A stretch of DNA of 64,000 nucleotides from Cristatella mucedo. Its lineage: Eukaryota > Bryozoa > Phylactolaemata > Cristatellidae. The notes beneath the pieces were generated by a model, which worked only from the letters and a program-made list of their open reading frames with translations, was not told the origin of the DNA and made no database searches. A program made the position numbers and the translations under genes. The DNA is taken from NCBI GenBank assembly GCA_009760855.2, contig WPIO01000035.1, positions 62,001 through 126,000 on the forward strand. Reading direction: 5' to 3'. This document shows positions 1-12,085 of this stretch, one piece after another; within the stretch, counting starts at the first letter, position 1, and each line of letters starts with the position of its first letter.

Positions 1-179
1 ACCTAGAGTAGAGTAACGCAAGTCACAGCTCGGCTACCTCGTATAGGCTTAGCCTCACGAGGCACATGTTTGTAGCTTTGCCACGTCGGGTGACTCGGTG
101 CAACTAGAGAGCTGCGGCTAGCAGAATAATCATCCCGCGATCAAAGACCACTAATCAACCAACCCACATCATATCGAGC

Positions 180-345
180 TGGTTTTTCCCAGCGGTTAAG
201 ACGCTGGCTACAATCCAAGGTCAAGGTTAATGAATTTGACGATCTACGTCGTAGGCTCGAGCCCCGTGGCATGTGAAGCGCCTGAATAGAGCTTAAGTTC
301 TCTTAGGACGCTATACAAATGAATGTTGATTTTTTTTAATCGTCG
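180..345 (+). repeat. SINE2 copy (tRNA-derived head, LINE-type tail)
   Basis: Head has CCCAGCGGTTAAG (A-box region) and GGCTCGAGCCCC (B-box region). Tail is GTGAAGCGCCTGAATAGAG, then TTCTCTTAGG and GCTATACAAATGAA. Confidence 0.8.
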
Positions 346-424
346 TCTCAAAAACTAAGTGCAGGTGAAGCTCTTGGGAGCCTACCTGAAGATACGAAAA
401 CTCCGCAGCAACAAGACAACATGC

Positions 425-550
425 CGCTCTAATTTGGCCCACGGGCACTCGCCTTTAACGACCAAAGTCTTGGGCTCGAACCTTTAGGCGAATGCACCTG
501 AATAAAGATCAAGTTTTCTTAGGGTGCTAAGCGAATGAGCTGTACTTTTT
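425..550 (+). repeat. SINE2 copy, diverged
   Basis: Same order of parts as the copy at 180: TTTGGCCCA head, GGGCTCGAACC, then the CACCTGAATAAAGATCAAG and GGTGCTAAGCGAATGA tail. Confidence 0.6.
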
Positions 551-1584
551 CAAATTATTTGTATTAGCAGTGGCAGAATGCTAGCCCAAAAGACTGGAGG
601 TGCGAGTCCAAACAAAACCATCCTTGCATAAATGCAAAATCTCCACAGAGGTATGCTTCGAGTCATTATATACTGAAGCATCAAGCAATTGTTCCTCAGC
701 AGAATGTAAAATCTGCATGGAGGTAGAGGTTGTTGAGTCGTCTTGTAACGAAGCTTCATGCAATCCTCCTTTCTCATATCCAGCCCCCCCCCCCTGCACA
801 TGAACACCAGTCACCTCCTACTGGTCTCTCTCTCCTCGACCACTTCTCTTAGATGGCTGTCAATGCCCCCCCCCCCAACTCAGCCCTATCACATGCGTGC
901 ACTGGCTCTTGCGGGAGAGGGTAGCCTGTACCCATATATTACTAGTCTAGCTGGGATTAGTTGAGACCTTTTCTAGTGTAATAGACCAAAAGACAACCTT
1001 TTTCCTTAAGCCTCTCGAGTTGCAAAGCACAGCCCATCCACTCGTTAATAGCTGGAGTCTTCTTTGCAGGTAAGAGGCTTGGCGGCATCCTGCTAGGAAG
1101 AGGCGATAAGGTAACTTAAGTTAGTTCTTGGTAGTAAACTCGGTAAGTTCTTGGTGAAGAGGTAGCTCTCACGTGCCGAGCATATCACTGACTGCCACCC
1201 AGTGCGTAACCCGAGCCAGCTCCTTCTGAAGGCTGCCTAAGGGGGGGGCAGCGAGGTACCGATTCTGGCGAAAAAAGGTATTTGTGCAAAGGCGATCCCT
1301 GTTTCTGGGGGGGAGAGGAAGAGCATAAATCTTGGCCACCTGCAGGGCCCCGGCCTCCTAGATAGCCTAGGAGCCACCCGGTTCCGGTTTTAATGCGGCT
1401 AACGATTTTCCTCTACAGCTGTGAAAGACCTACTGACACAGTTGTGGATTGACGGACTCGGTGCTGTCGCCCGAGTGCGTCATTGCGTGCTTGACCGTGT
1501 CTCCGCCATGCTGCAAGCTAATCACACAAGAGTGTGATGCAAATATATTGAGCTGTGAGAAACAGACCCCAGCTTTAGCCATTG
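551..1584. other. Unassigned sequence
   Basis: Short C-runs near 786 and 867. No gene or known repeat recognised. Confidence 0.5.
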
Positions 1585-1755
1585 AATATGACCAGCTCAC
1601 TGACAGTGGACTCGCTGAGTCTTAGTAGACGTACATTGGACGTCTATTACACGTCACTCCCGAAAGCACTGGCCACGGAAGACAATGCTTCACCATCTTG
1701 CGGCGTGACGGAGGGAAGGATGGATTTTCTCGCTTTAACTGGCAGGGATACATGT
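1585..1755 (+). repeat. Dispersed repeat R1, copy 1
   Basis: Shares a series of blocks with 50553-50731, among them ACGTCTATTACAC, CACGGAAGACAATGCT, CACCATCTTG-like and GGCGTGACGGA-like, ending in GATACAT. Family unknown. Confidence 0.65.
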
Positions 1756-3529
1756 AAGCCGACTACGAGCTATAATTAAAAAAGGATCATACTGACTGAC
1801 CGAAGTCCAGAGTCCAGAGCCCGGGAGATCAACCCAGATGTCATGGGATGTCATTGGCGGCTTAGAAGGGCACGAAAAACCGCCGGTTGAGCTTTGCAAT
1901 TAATGCCAATTGCTGTTTTAAGCTTGCTGTCGATCTGGTATAAGATTTACACGCACACATATCTACCTGAAGTTCGGCTTTTGGTTCAGCTTGGAATTGT
2001 TCATAGTAACATGGCTATCAGGGTAAGCCACATGATTGATCCCCACTACCAGCACAGCACTGCAGTCTTGCCAATCCAGCTGCAACATCTTGACTGTCTC
2101 ATGAGTGGTCATAAACTGTGCAATTGATTGAAAGTATGGGTGGACAGTCGCTCTTTCGTCTGCTCGATACACCTGACGGCTGCCCGTCGAGGACCTGGTC
2201 GCTGGAGCTACTTTGGACCTCCATTTTGTGTGGCTTTGCCTCCACTGTCGCAGCTGACATATTGACAAGTGACCCCAACAATTATGCAGTGAGACCACTT
2301 GCAGACCTTCTTCCAGAGGGTTTCCCCTATTTCGTGTAAGCAGGCCCGTCGAAAGCAGGCATTTGTACCACGGTGCTCCAGCAGCAGCCTATTGGCCCTG
2401 CTGGCTGGTGTATCCCTCTGTTGAAACGTCCAGAAGGCACTCGAATCTCCCCTAGCGCTATACAATATAATATTTTCTTTATTGGAGCTTTTTAAAAAGC
2501 CAATAACAGTCACGGTATTCGTGTGCTATTTTGGCTCAGCAGATGTCCTGAATCGCCCGGACCCCGAGAGCGAAATTCTTGAGTGCCCCAAGCAGATTTT
2601 GCCCCCACATTTTTTCTGCACCGTGTTGAGTTTGGTTGGGCGGATTTACAACTGATTCTGGAGGGAAATGCATTGAGCTTTCATAGGCCTACAACTTGTG
2701 TTCCTTTTTGTGGATCGGAAGGATTGCAACGCTGATGAATTTAATGGTCACGACGACCACTGGACAAGTTAGTTCCTTTATTGTGCTTTACATTCGCAGG
2801 TGATCTCTTTTCATGAGAATTGCAGTGTCGAAGTGCGACACGACAATCAGCGCCAGATGCCTCATTGCAAAATTCGGATTGCACATTTTATGCATATATT
2901 ATTAGTCGCGTATCTGAAGCCATGCTTGAGAGTACCGTATTGGCTTTCAGTTTCGTTTTATTGTCATGCTTTCCGTATTCGGAACTGCTTTAGATGCCAG
3001 CACGTGTCACCCATAACGAAAAGTGTAGAATGGGGCATACCACTGACAGGCTAATAGCCTAGCCCAGGTTAGTTTGCGAATAAAGTCAATCGACGACGAA
3101 ACTACACGATTTTTGTCAAAGGTTAAATAACACGCGCAATCATAAATATTCCGTATATATCTGGCAGTATGTTTTGCAGAAAATAAGAGTGCATTGCAAG
3201 CAGCTATGCTGGCTGCACTGCAGTGGATGTCTCCACTGCAGTGCACTCAATCGCACTCCTGCTCAAAGGCCATACGCCCCAAAAGTAGCTGCATAGAACC
3301 ACAAGCTTCTTCGGCGTCGGCGTCTTGACAGATGGCTCGCGACGAGCAAACTCGTTTGCTAGTTCGGCGGCGGTATTGGAGGACACAGGAAGCCCTTTGA
3401 CCAATGCCTTACAACATTTGAGAATGGGGCTCCTCTGGCAGTCGGAGGGCAAGAACCCACTTCCGACCTGAAAATTTCTGCACGCAATTACATTTTGCCG
3501 TGCAGCTAGAAATTCCAACGTCGATTTGA
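1756..3529. other. Unassigned sequence
   Basis: No gene, RNA or repeat family recognised. ORFs here are short and unconserved to my eye. Confidence 0.5.
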
Positions 3530-3710
3530 AAATAAATACTAGTTGATTAAACGGCCTCGTTTTGTATAGCGACAGAAGAGCCTTGATGGTTATCACCACC
3601 GCTTGCAGTGGCGATAAAGGATCGCCCACCACAGGATTCGAACCCACGATCTCAGGGCCGAGGTCGTGAAAAGAAACCGCCTTACGTAGTGAGCCATTAC
3701 GGCTCACCAA
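3530..3710 (-). repeat. SINE1 copy (tRNA-derived)
   Basis: Minus-strand order: GGTGAGCCGTAATGGCTCAC head, GGGTTCGAATCCTG B box, CGCCACTGCAAGCGGTGG hairpin, then AGGCTCTTCTGTCGCTATAC. Confidence 0.82.
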
Positions 3711-3849
3711 TTGAAAGCTTCAAAGCGGCACATGCCCTGTAAGGCTATGGCGAACTAAGCGACAGTACCACCGACTTTGGCTCTTCGGAAGCCAAACTTG
3801 CGAGGTCACGACTGGCAGTGGGCGGTACGCGATGTGAGCGAAATTAGAA

Positions 3850-3850
<1 letters not shown>

Positions 3851-3904
<54 letters not shown>
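3851..3904 (+). repeat. (AG)n microsatellite
   Basis: About 54 bp of uninterrupted AG. Confidence 0.98.
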
Positions 3905-3906
<2 letters not shown>

Positions 3907-4319
3907 GTCTCTCACCGATGAAAGTGCAGTTCATCGAACCGAAAGGTGACACGGCCATTGAGCACAGATTAACAGAAGCGTTCATGAAAGATGGCCTCCG
4001 ACTAAACGCTACTGCGCCGTGGAGCTAGCTTAAGATCGCGACTAGTGTGTCCGTATGCGGCAACTGCCCGCGCCTGAATCTTCGTCTGAGGACTAATGAG
4101 AGTGTCGCGCTGGTGGCCAACAGCCTTAATTCCCAGGGAACAAAGCAACCACGAAAAGCCTAGCTGAATTTGGCTGAACAGTCGAGCAGGCGAGCAGCCA
4201 ATAAATACTGAGCGAAGGACGACTGGAAAGGAAAACGTTCCGAAAGTGGAGTTCAGCCGTCTGGGACCTACAGAGAAAAATCGTCAACCGTAGTCAGGCT
4301 TGAAAGCAAAAGACGCGAC

Positions 4320-5330
4320 AGCTGACTAATGATCGCACAACGTTCCCGCGAGGATCGGCGGGAGCGAGCGAGCTGACTCGGGCGCCGCTATTCAGAAGGG
4401 TACGAAGGTACGAAACAGCTGAGCGGCGGCGGCTGGCCACGCAGGTCCGAACAGCCGCCGCCAGAATTCTATTCAGAGTGCGATGGCCAGGCGGCGCTAG
4501 TGACGTGGAACCAAATTACCGCCATGGATATCGAACGGTGTGCGACGGGATCGTAGAAACTAGTCACCGTGCGGCTACTCCGGTATGAGCAGTCAAGAGC
4601 AGTCAGGGTCTACTCGAAAAAATGTACCGCATATCCGCAGTCTCTCACAGAATATAGTATTGCACCGGTGAAGGGAAAGGACTGCGAAGCAGCCGAATCT
4701 TCGCCGATCAGTGGAAACCGCAGACGGCGGAAAGCGCGACCGCCAAACTAACCGTCGGGTGGGGGGCGTGCGTCCTTGGGGGGGAGAGGGAGGTTTGGGT
4801 AGACAGGCTCATTTCCCGACTCTCCGGCTGACGGCTGCGCGACGCGGCGCTTAGGTGCCTGCGAGAGCGGCGAGGGTGACGGCGCTGGTGCGGAGGCGAG
4901 TGTCTGGCTGACATTCGTCGGGCCAGCGCCTGAGCCGGCAGAGACAGACAGCTGACCAACCTGAGCCGGCGGAATTCGGTGGGGCCGCTCCAGCGAATCC
5001 TCGACGGGAGACTAGGGTGTCGCTTACGTCCCAGTATTTCATTTTGCAAACTGCTCACAGTGGCTGCGCCGAACCCGCTAGACAAAGGGATGTCGTACTG
5101 CTAGCGCAGTGATCTTTAATTAGGAGGCGAGCTCACGCCCCCGAATCGAGTGAATTGTGAAAGCGATGGGTGCAAGTAATAGAATCATACAGCTTTAAAC
5201 TTAATTAATAGCTAGTGTTTCTAGAGGTAGGGATATACTAAATTTGCTACCGCAAGCGAGATCTGTGAATGAAACCGTAGCGGTGGAATGCAGTTGAAAT
5301 TCAATATGGCGGCACACACTCGTGGCTGTT
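4320..5330. promoter_or_regulatory. CpG-rich promoter-like patch
   Basis: GC- and CpG-dense compared with its flanks. It ends with ATATGGCGGC near 5304, resembling the YY1-type ATGGCGGC element of CpG promoters. I found no coding exon next to it, so a gene start (either strand) is only a suggestion. Confidence 0.3.
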
Positions 5331-6214
5331 CCTAGTAACCACCGCATGCGACGAGTGCAATAATCGATCCGAGGTAGTCAAAGTGTGTTTCTGTTATTTT
5401 GTTAATGTAAATGTAAATATTGCTTCATTCCTTAACTGTTTCGTTGATCGGCACAGCGTTTTGGAACCGTTTACATCGCCTGTGGAGCGGCGGCGTGCTA
5501 AATTAACTAGGTTATATGACTGATACTCATTATTCCCGGCTCCTGAATTATAACGGCTAAGAACCGATTATAAGATAATCTATGTCTAGGGCCGTATTAA
5601 AGCTGAAGCAGTGTAATTGGCTATTAGCTGTGCTCTTGGAGTTGGCATTGGCATGTGGGCTGATTTGGACTCGAGGCCACGGAGCCGCTAGTGTACGTCA
5701 GGCCGCTGTTGAACGCCTGTAACCATCCGTCGCTGTCAAACAGACTGCTCTTTGTTATGGATACGAAATCAATAAGCTCAAGTATGGGTACTCTTCGCTG
5801 CTGCAGCGTTCCGCTACTGTCGGCACGGGGGTGGGGGAGAGGGGGCGTGTGCATCGGTGCTGCACCGACAGGTCGCTAGCTCTGACACGAGGTTCAGCAG
5901 CGTCAGCAGTATTCGTCGTGTGTCGACTGAGACTAGCAACGCTACGAACGCTGTGTCTGAGGCCTAGTTTTTTCTGGGCGTGGAAGCCGCTGCACTCCTT
6001 TTGTAGAACGGTGCAGTGATCCGCTCAATACGCAGGCGCGATATGTGAAGCTGCAGCAGCGAGTACGCTCCACGCATTCTTGCCTACCGCCACTACTGCT
6101 TGCTGCCTCTAGGTCGTAGCCGTAGGAGTTGAGCTGTAGCTGTAAGGTGTTCGCACTCGACCGATTCGAATCACGCGGCAGGCGATTCTTCATTGCAGAC
6201 GTAGCTAGGGGGAA

Positions 6215-6215
<1 letters not shown>
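5331..6215. other. Unassigned sequence
   Basis: No conserved protein or repeat recognised. Confidence 0.5.

Positions 6216-6216
<1 letters not shown>

Positions 6217-6296
<80 letters not shown>
6217..6296 (+). repeat. (AT)n-(GA)n compound microsatellite
   Basis: (TA)n at about 6217-6248 passes directly into (GA)n to 6296. Confidence 0.97.
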
Positions 6297-6299
<3 letters not shown>

Positions 6300-6803
6300 A
6301 CTCCCGAGTGTCGATGTGAACGAAAAGAGATCATCCGAGAAACCACTGACGTATTGTGTACTCCAGTAGTCTATGCTTGGTCCGCTTCTCTTCACATCGT
6401 ATACACTCACCCTCTTGCCGATTCGATCGTCAAGCACGATCTAGGCTTTCACTTGTATGCAGATGACACTCAGGTGTACCTTTGCTTTGATTCCTTCCAG
6501 CCCCCTGCTCGACGAATTCTCTCAACTCCCTTGCCTCCTGTATATATTCTGTTGAATCAGCACCAAATCTAGGTTTCCTGTTTAAAAGTGACCTTTCATT
6601 AGACGACCACATCAGCTCCACAGTCAAGCCTGCCTACTTTCAGCTAGTTAACATTGCAAAAATTTGGGGTTGTTAGGACTGAGATACCGTATCCAAATTG
6701 GTCCATGCATTTGTAACATCCCGTATTGACTTCTGCATTCATTGCTTGCTGGTCTTGCGGCCTGTGCAATCAGGAGCTTACTCGGGTGCGAAACTCTGCA
6801 GCT

Positions 6804-6953
6804 AAATATATGAATAAACATGACTCATTTGTATAGCACCCCAAGAGAACTTCTCTTTTCAGGCGCTTCGCATATGCCTTGGGGCTCGAGCCCGCGATTT
6901 CAGCCAGACCTTGATCGGGGCGAGCACCTTAACCGCTGGACAAATCCAGCTCG
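6804..6953 (-). repeat. SINE2 copy, left arm of an inverted pair
   Basis: Reads on the minus strand: CAGCGGTTAAGGTGCTCG head, GGGCTCGAGCCCC, CATATGCGAAGCGCCTG, then tail GGGGTGCTATACAAATGAG. Confidence 0.88.
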
Positions 6954-6961
6954 GCAGCTAG

Positions 6962-7112
6962 GCTTTGGTTTGGTGCAGCGGTTAAGGTGCTCGCCCTGAC
7001 CAAGGTCTGGGTGAGGTCGCAGGCTCGAGCTTCGAGGCATACGTGAAGCGCCTAAATAGTGATTAAGTTCTCTTGGGGCGCTATGCAAATGAATTATGAT
7101 TATATATTTTTC
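6962..7112 (+). repeat. SINE2 copy, right arm of an inverted pair
   Basis: GCAGCGGTTAAGGTGCTCGC, GGCTCGAGC, GTGAAGCGCCTAAATAG, GGGGCGCTATGCAAATGAA. The arms meet head to head with about 10-20 bp between them. Confidence 0.88.
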
Positions 7113-7342
7113 TGTCGTGAGCATTGAAGTTGCCTTATCACATCACTTCTTGCCGACCTGCATTGGCTCCCAATCAAGCAGCGCATCGACTTAAAGGGTT
7201 TGCCACTCTTAGGTCCCTTCATTATTTGGCTACAGCCTACCTATCAGAACTACTCCCCCACCAGGCCAAGCATCGTACTACTCACCTTTCTTAATCAACT
7301 CGTTTACCTATAGTACGAACCTCAAATCCTTTAGAGATCATG

Positions 7343-7536
7343 CCAGTGTGCCGTGATGGCACACTAGGTAAGGCGGTTGCTTTCACGACCTCGGTCCCGA
7401 AGTCGTGGGTTCGATTCCTGCGGTGGGCGATTCTTTATCGCCACTGTAAGCGGTGGTGATGGCCGTACAGGCTCTTCTGTCGCTATACAAAAAGAGGCTG
7501 TTTAATCAGCTAGGATTTATTTATTTATTTATGCCT
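7343..7536 (+). repeat. SINE1 copy inside LINE-B
   Basis: Near-consensus: GTGATGGCACACTAGG, GGGTTCGATTCCTGCGG, the CGCCACTGTAAGCGGTGG hairpin, then (TTTA)n. ATGCC occurs at both edges, a possible 5-bp target duplication. Confidence 0.88.
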
Positions 7537-7911
7537 TTAGTTTGTTTACTCACAAAGCCTGGAACTCCCTCCCGGCTGACGTCACGACGTCCCCTGACAT
7601 GAGACTATTTAAAGAGAAGCTAACAACGAACCTATTTATCACAGCATTTATTGGGTCCTTGCGATTCGTCCTCGGTGTGCTCATGCATACTGACACAGTG
7701 CATGCTGCCACCAATAATATTTGCGTGCTGACCCTGTGCATGTCTTCTCTAAACATGTTATCCTTGTTGACGTTGTGCATGCCACCACTAACCAAATGAT
7801 CATGCTTCCTTTATGGCATCTGTAAAGTCCTTAGAAAGAACATTAATTTTGCCTAGAAAGAAGATTAGTTTCTCTGAGGGTGAAATACGATATATCATTA
7901 CTATTATTATA

Positions 7912-8974
7912 ATGCTTCATTCCAAAGCGCTTTCGTCTATAGACACCAAGTCTTGGAACGGTCTACATCGCCGGCTAGTGCCGGGGTCCCTGGCTCCTAG
8001 CAGTGTGGGCATACACCCCCTTCTTAATGAGTTTCGATCGCCGCGATGGTTTCTGTATGGTAGCTGTAGAGTAAATCCCCGGCATGTGGCCATGCCATGC
8101 CGGCCACAGGGTTCCTGGAGCCTTTTGAGTTCCTCTATGACCGAATCGAGGCTGTGTACGTCTCTCGCGGAGAAGACACACGCTCGAGTTTGCTTGGCTC
8201 TTGTAAGTGGCTCTCTTTAAGCGTTTCTCGAAATGCTTTACGGGTTGAGAGCCGACCTCAAGCTTCGTTCTGACTATTCCGACACAGGCACTGGCCTCGG
8301 CGAATTGTCCGACTGGTCGGGCCATGCAACGATCAAAAACAAAGGACCAAACAGCATGTTCTTACCTCTAGTTAGTGGACATATTCATTTTCCAACCTAT
8401 GTATAGTGCCTAGGAAGAGGTACGCCAGTGCTTTTTACTGCTGTATCGTTGATAATATTACTCAGAAAGGTTAGTTAGTTCTCACTAACTTGGTTTTCAG
8501 TCATTGCAGACTGGATTTTGATTGCTACTTTATCAAATTCTTGCGAAAAACTGGCTACTCTTGTGTAATTTGCCAGATAAATGCATAGGAACGTTTGCAG
8601 CGGCCAGCAAAAAGCAAATGAGATAGGTATGTAACATTTGGTACACAAGGTACGAGGAATGTATTTAACAATGTTATGTAATGCAATGTTATGTATATAT
8701 GTACGTGGCAATGTTATTCAAATTTGACAATTCAGCAGAGCTCTTGGAACTGCTCATGGATAGCACTTTACCGATAAAACTTTTGATTGTATACGGCAAT
8801 TGATTTTCTTAAGACTCTAGGCCAAATGCTGTCGTAAAGCGGTCGGCCCGAGACGTTGTTAGAAGCAAATGTTGCCCCACCTGGGACAGCGGACTCTTTC
8901 CTAAGTGCATAATAGGCACGAAAACGTTGCATGATTATCAAGTCGGTGCATGTTCTTTGTACCAACTGCAGAAG
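7912..8974. other. Unassigned sequence
   Basis: No recognised gene or repeat. Confidence 0.5.
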
Positions 8975-9130
8975 AAGGCCCAGCGGTTAAGGTACTTAAC
9001 GACCTTGAACGACCGAGGTCAAGATGAATATATTGAATGACCGAGGTCGTGGGCTCGAGCCCCGTGGCATATGTGAAGCGCACGAATGGAGATGGATATT
9101 TCTTAGGACACTGTACAAGTAAATTATATA
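8975..9130 (+). repeat. SINE2 copy
   Basis: GGCCCAGCGGTTAAGGTAC, GGGCTCGAGCCCCGTGGCAT, GTGAAGCGCACGAATGGAGA, then a worn tail. The segment between the boxes carries a short internal duplication of CCGAGGTC. Confidence 0.8.
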
Positions 9131-9639
9131 TACATACATGTAGTTTATTTATACAGCATCCTAAGAAAACACACACATATATATATATATGTGTGTAATG
9201 GACTGCAGCGGCGCAAGTTGATATTCTCCCTGATAACTGGTGTGCAACTAAGGCCGAGCTCTATCCCATGCTGCGGTTTTGGACACTTACAACGGAGCTT
9301 CAGTTGAACCTTTTTATATTCAAGGAAGCTGTACACAGAGGGATGTCTAATTTTTACGTTGATAGCCTTCATTACATTGCACCAAGGTTTTTGCATGAGG
9401 TCAATAGAATAATGCATGATGGCTCTCTGTACATATAAAAAAATGGAGAGACTTTAGTTAATGTTCAATTTGAAGAACTAGAAATGGTTTTCCAAGCATC
9501 TGTTCATTATCGAAACCGCACGGGACCAAGCAAATGAGCAAGATAATGCGCCGATCAAGGTGGTTGAGGAATGACGACGAAAGCAGGAGCATCACGAGCG
9601 AAGCGGAGCTTTTCAAGAAAATATTATCGGTCACGTTTG

Positions 9640-11370
9640 GTCACTCATAGAAGTCATCGAGCTTAATGAAAACCCTTTAATGGACACTGCAATGGCATGT
9701 TGGTGCTCCTGAGTCGAGACTTGTCGAGCCATCGGATAATGAAGCAGTCAGGGCTGGAAAGTCAACTGGTGTTGGTATTGGCACCATGCCTTTATTGTTG
9801 AAAGACGGCAACCATGCCTCAGGCCGATTCTTCGCCAGTTAAGAGACAACTTACCAATGTTGAGAACACTTCAACTGGAAACTGCAAATGTAAGTATCCA
9901 GGAAATAGTGTCCTTGAAGAAGTTTGTAAGTTATTCAGCCTTACATGAGCTGCATGTCAAGACGTGGAGGCCTGCAAAAATGTTTCGACTAAAAAATTCG
10001 ACCTTCCCGCCATCCTTATCAGTCAGTGGAGCACTGCGACAGGCCCGAATTCAGGACATCTTGATTGCTTGGAATCCAGATGCTAAACATCTGAAAATTA
10101 CTATGGTTGTCAGTGACGATGCAGCTGCTGTGCGTATGGTCCTTCCAGGCAAAATAGTTAAGAGGAATATGACAGCGAGAGCTTTATTCCGACCCTCCGA
10201 ACGCAGTGGTTAACTTGTCCACGGAGCAGCTTGTCGTAGTATTGTTTATATACCTCAAAAACAGGAAGAAGCTACACATGCTAGACGCTAGACGCTAGAA
10301 GCTACACGGGAAGAAGAGAATGCGAGTTATGAGAAGATGGTGACCGTGACAGTCCAGGAGTTAAGGTGCTAGCTCTCCACAACGTAGATCGTTGGTTCGA
10401 TTCCTGCAGAGAGCGATTCTTCATTGATAACTGCAAGCGGTAGTGAAAGCCAATAAGGCTCTTTTGTTGCCATGCAAATGAGGCTGTTAAATCTGCTAAT
10501 AAAAGCTGAAGTATACCTGTACATTCCATCCGATCGCCAAGTCCTAAAGTGATAGCAAAAACCGAACTTTTCATTAGTGGCTTAGCATCTCGTTAAATTA
10601 CCAACAGATAAGCTTTCTAACTGCTCTAAAAGCTCATCTCTCTTACCGTATGAGCTTGATCCTAACTTACTCGGCCTGCTGCCATGCAGCAACAAGGAAG
10701 CTGACACTTGTATGGTCCTCCATCGATTAGTGGGTCGGCTGATAATGAAAGGGTCAAGATAGGAAGATTTGAAACCGATGTGGCTCTATTGGACATTGCA
10801 GCAGTGGTGAGGCGCGAGCTTGATGAGCTCTGGATGAGCTTTCGGAACAGATCTTCACTTCACACACATACGCACGCACGCACGAACCCAGACACATATA
10901 TTTCTACTCCTGCGATTGCAAGCTCTTCGTACTTACCCAGGCAGAGGTCGGAGTCTACCGATGTTCCACTGTTTAAGGGTATTGTTATAATAGAGAAACT
11001 TGCTGCATTACCACCGTACGACACAACGAGCACCGATGTCGATGTAAACACTGCAAGGCTTCTTGCGTTCCCCACTAGAGCTCCACCAATGGAGCATATT
11101 TAATCGACCAGCGAAGCTCTTCTTCTGCACGTCAAGGAAACAGTACGTGGACTCATCTTGGGAAAAAATTATCAACCATCACCTCACCTTCCTGATCCCC
11201 GGAGCTGCGAAAATTTGAGTGGCCATCGGCAGCCTTTACACACACCTGCCTAATGTTTCGGGGATAGTATGGAGCTAATAAAGTGTGCACGTAACCCTGG
11301 ATGCAAGAAGTACTGTAGGCTGTGAGCTACGTCCGACTCCTGTGCATGGCAGAGTGCCCTTGCAAAGGAA
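9640..11370 (+). pseudogene. Decayed copy of a multicopy invertebrate ORF family (EADTR / DTDVVVL type)
   Basis: Broken frames follow, in order, a protein family I know only from many uncharacterised invertebrate copies: NENPLMD; VSLKKFVSYSALHELHVKT and FRLKNSTFPPSLSVSGALRQ (9880-10060); VVSDDAAAVRMVLPGKIVK (10110-10160); PCSNKEADTCMVLH (10680); FETDVALLDIAAV and LDELWMSF (10770-10850); YDTTSTDVDVNTAR (11020); and MELIKCARNPGCKKYC (11270). Member spacing is kept. A SINE1 sits inside it. Function is unknown; the copy number suggests a mobile origin. Confidence 0.65.
10345..10500 (+). repeat. SINE1 copy, diverged
   Basis: GGTTCGATTCCTGCAGAGAG, then AACTGCAAGCGGTAGTGA and AGGCTCTTTTGTTGCCATGC. 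The A-box half is worn. Confidence 0.75.
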
Positions 11371-11639
11371 GATGTTAAATTAACCTTTTATATTTAGACC
11401 ACGTCCAGGCCAACGATCATTGAGGTTATGGAATTAATTGTATATTTATAATCAAGAAAAAGCTGCCCTATGCTTTCTCATATTGTTAGCAGGTGGGTAT
11501 CCAGAGCTTTCAAAAGGAAAGTAACCCTTGACATTGAAGGGATTGTGCCTAGCAATCACAGAGGCAAGAGGGAGAGTATAAACCGTGAAAAGAACAGTTG
11601 AGTTTTAAAGTTTGTCACAAGTTTTTCGAAGTGTTTTAC

Positions 11640-12085
11640 AGACCTATTACTAGATGATCTCACTAGCTCAACAGTCAAGTCTGCCTACTTTCAGCAACCA
11701 TTGCAAAAATTCGGCCTTGCTTAGGTAAGGATACAACAGCCAAGCTGATCTTTGCTTTATTGACATCATGTCAGGACTGCTATAACTAGGTTTTTGCAGG
11801 CCTTCCCTCTGTACAATAAGCTCACAGTTGGTGCAAAACCCTGCAGCTCCGATTTGCTTGAACGTCACAACTGCCATCTGCACCAACCATCAAGCAGCAT
11901 ATCGACTTCAACGTCTTATCACTCACTTTGTAGTACATGCATAATCTTACTCCGGCATAACCATCTGAAATACTTTGCAATCAGGCTTTGCATCACACTA
12001 CTTGCTCTTTTGACCCGGGTCGTTTGGCTGTGCCTCTAACCAAAGTAAAATTCTTTGGAGACCGTGGCTTTACAACTTCCTGCAA
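11640..12085 (+). pseudogene. L2/CR1-type LINE fragment (LINE-C)
   Basis: Matches the thumb to C-terminal region of the 19.3-20.1 kb copy at DNA level (TCTGCCTACTTTCAGC, GGTGCAAAACCCTGCAGCTC, ATCAAGCAGCATATCGACTT, TTTGGAGACCGTG). It carries many frame breaks and no tail. Confidence 0.75.

Larger units (their letters stand above)
6350..7911 (+). pseudogene. L2/CR1-type LINE, 3' half, split by SINE insertions (LINE-B)
   Basis: Begins in the reverse-transcriptase active-site region (YADDTQVYLCFDSF), then the thumb region, LHWLPIKQ-like, WNSLPADV, and ends in the 3' UTR and tail CTAGAAAGAAGATTAG with an (ATT)n-like end. Frames are broken. It is interrupted at about 6803-7112 by two inverted SINE2 copies and at about 7343-7536 by a SINE1. 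The coding order resumes after each interruption. Confidence 0.85.

Noticed and set aside
5459-5495. Resemblance to 7953-7975 (GGAACxGTxTACATCGCC)
   Set aside because: Too short and isolated to call a repeat.
7343-7440. tRNA genes at SINE heads (also 3600-3710, 62450-62530, 63858-63950)
   Set aside because: A- and B-box-like sequences exist but no complete cloverleaf, and the copies continue into the same SINE body.
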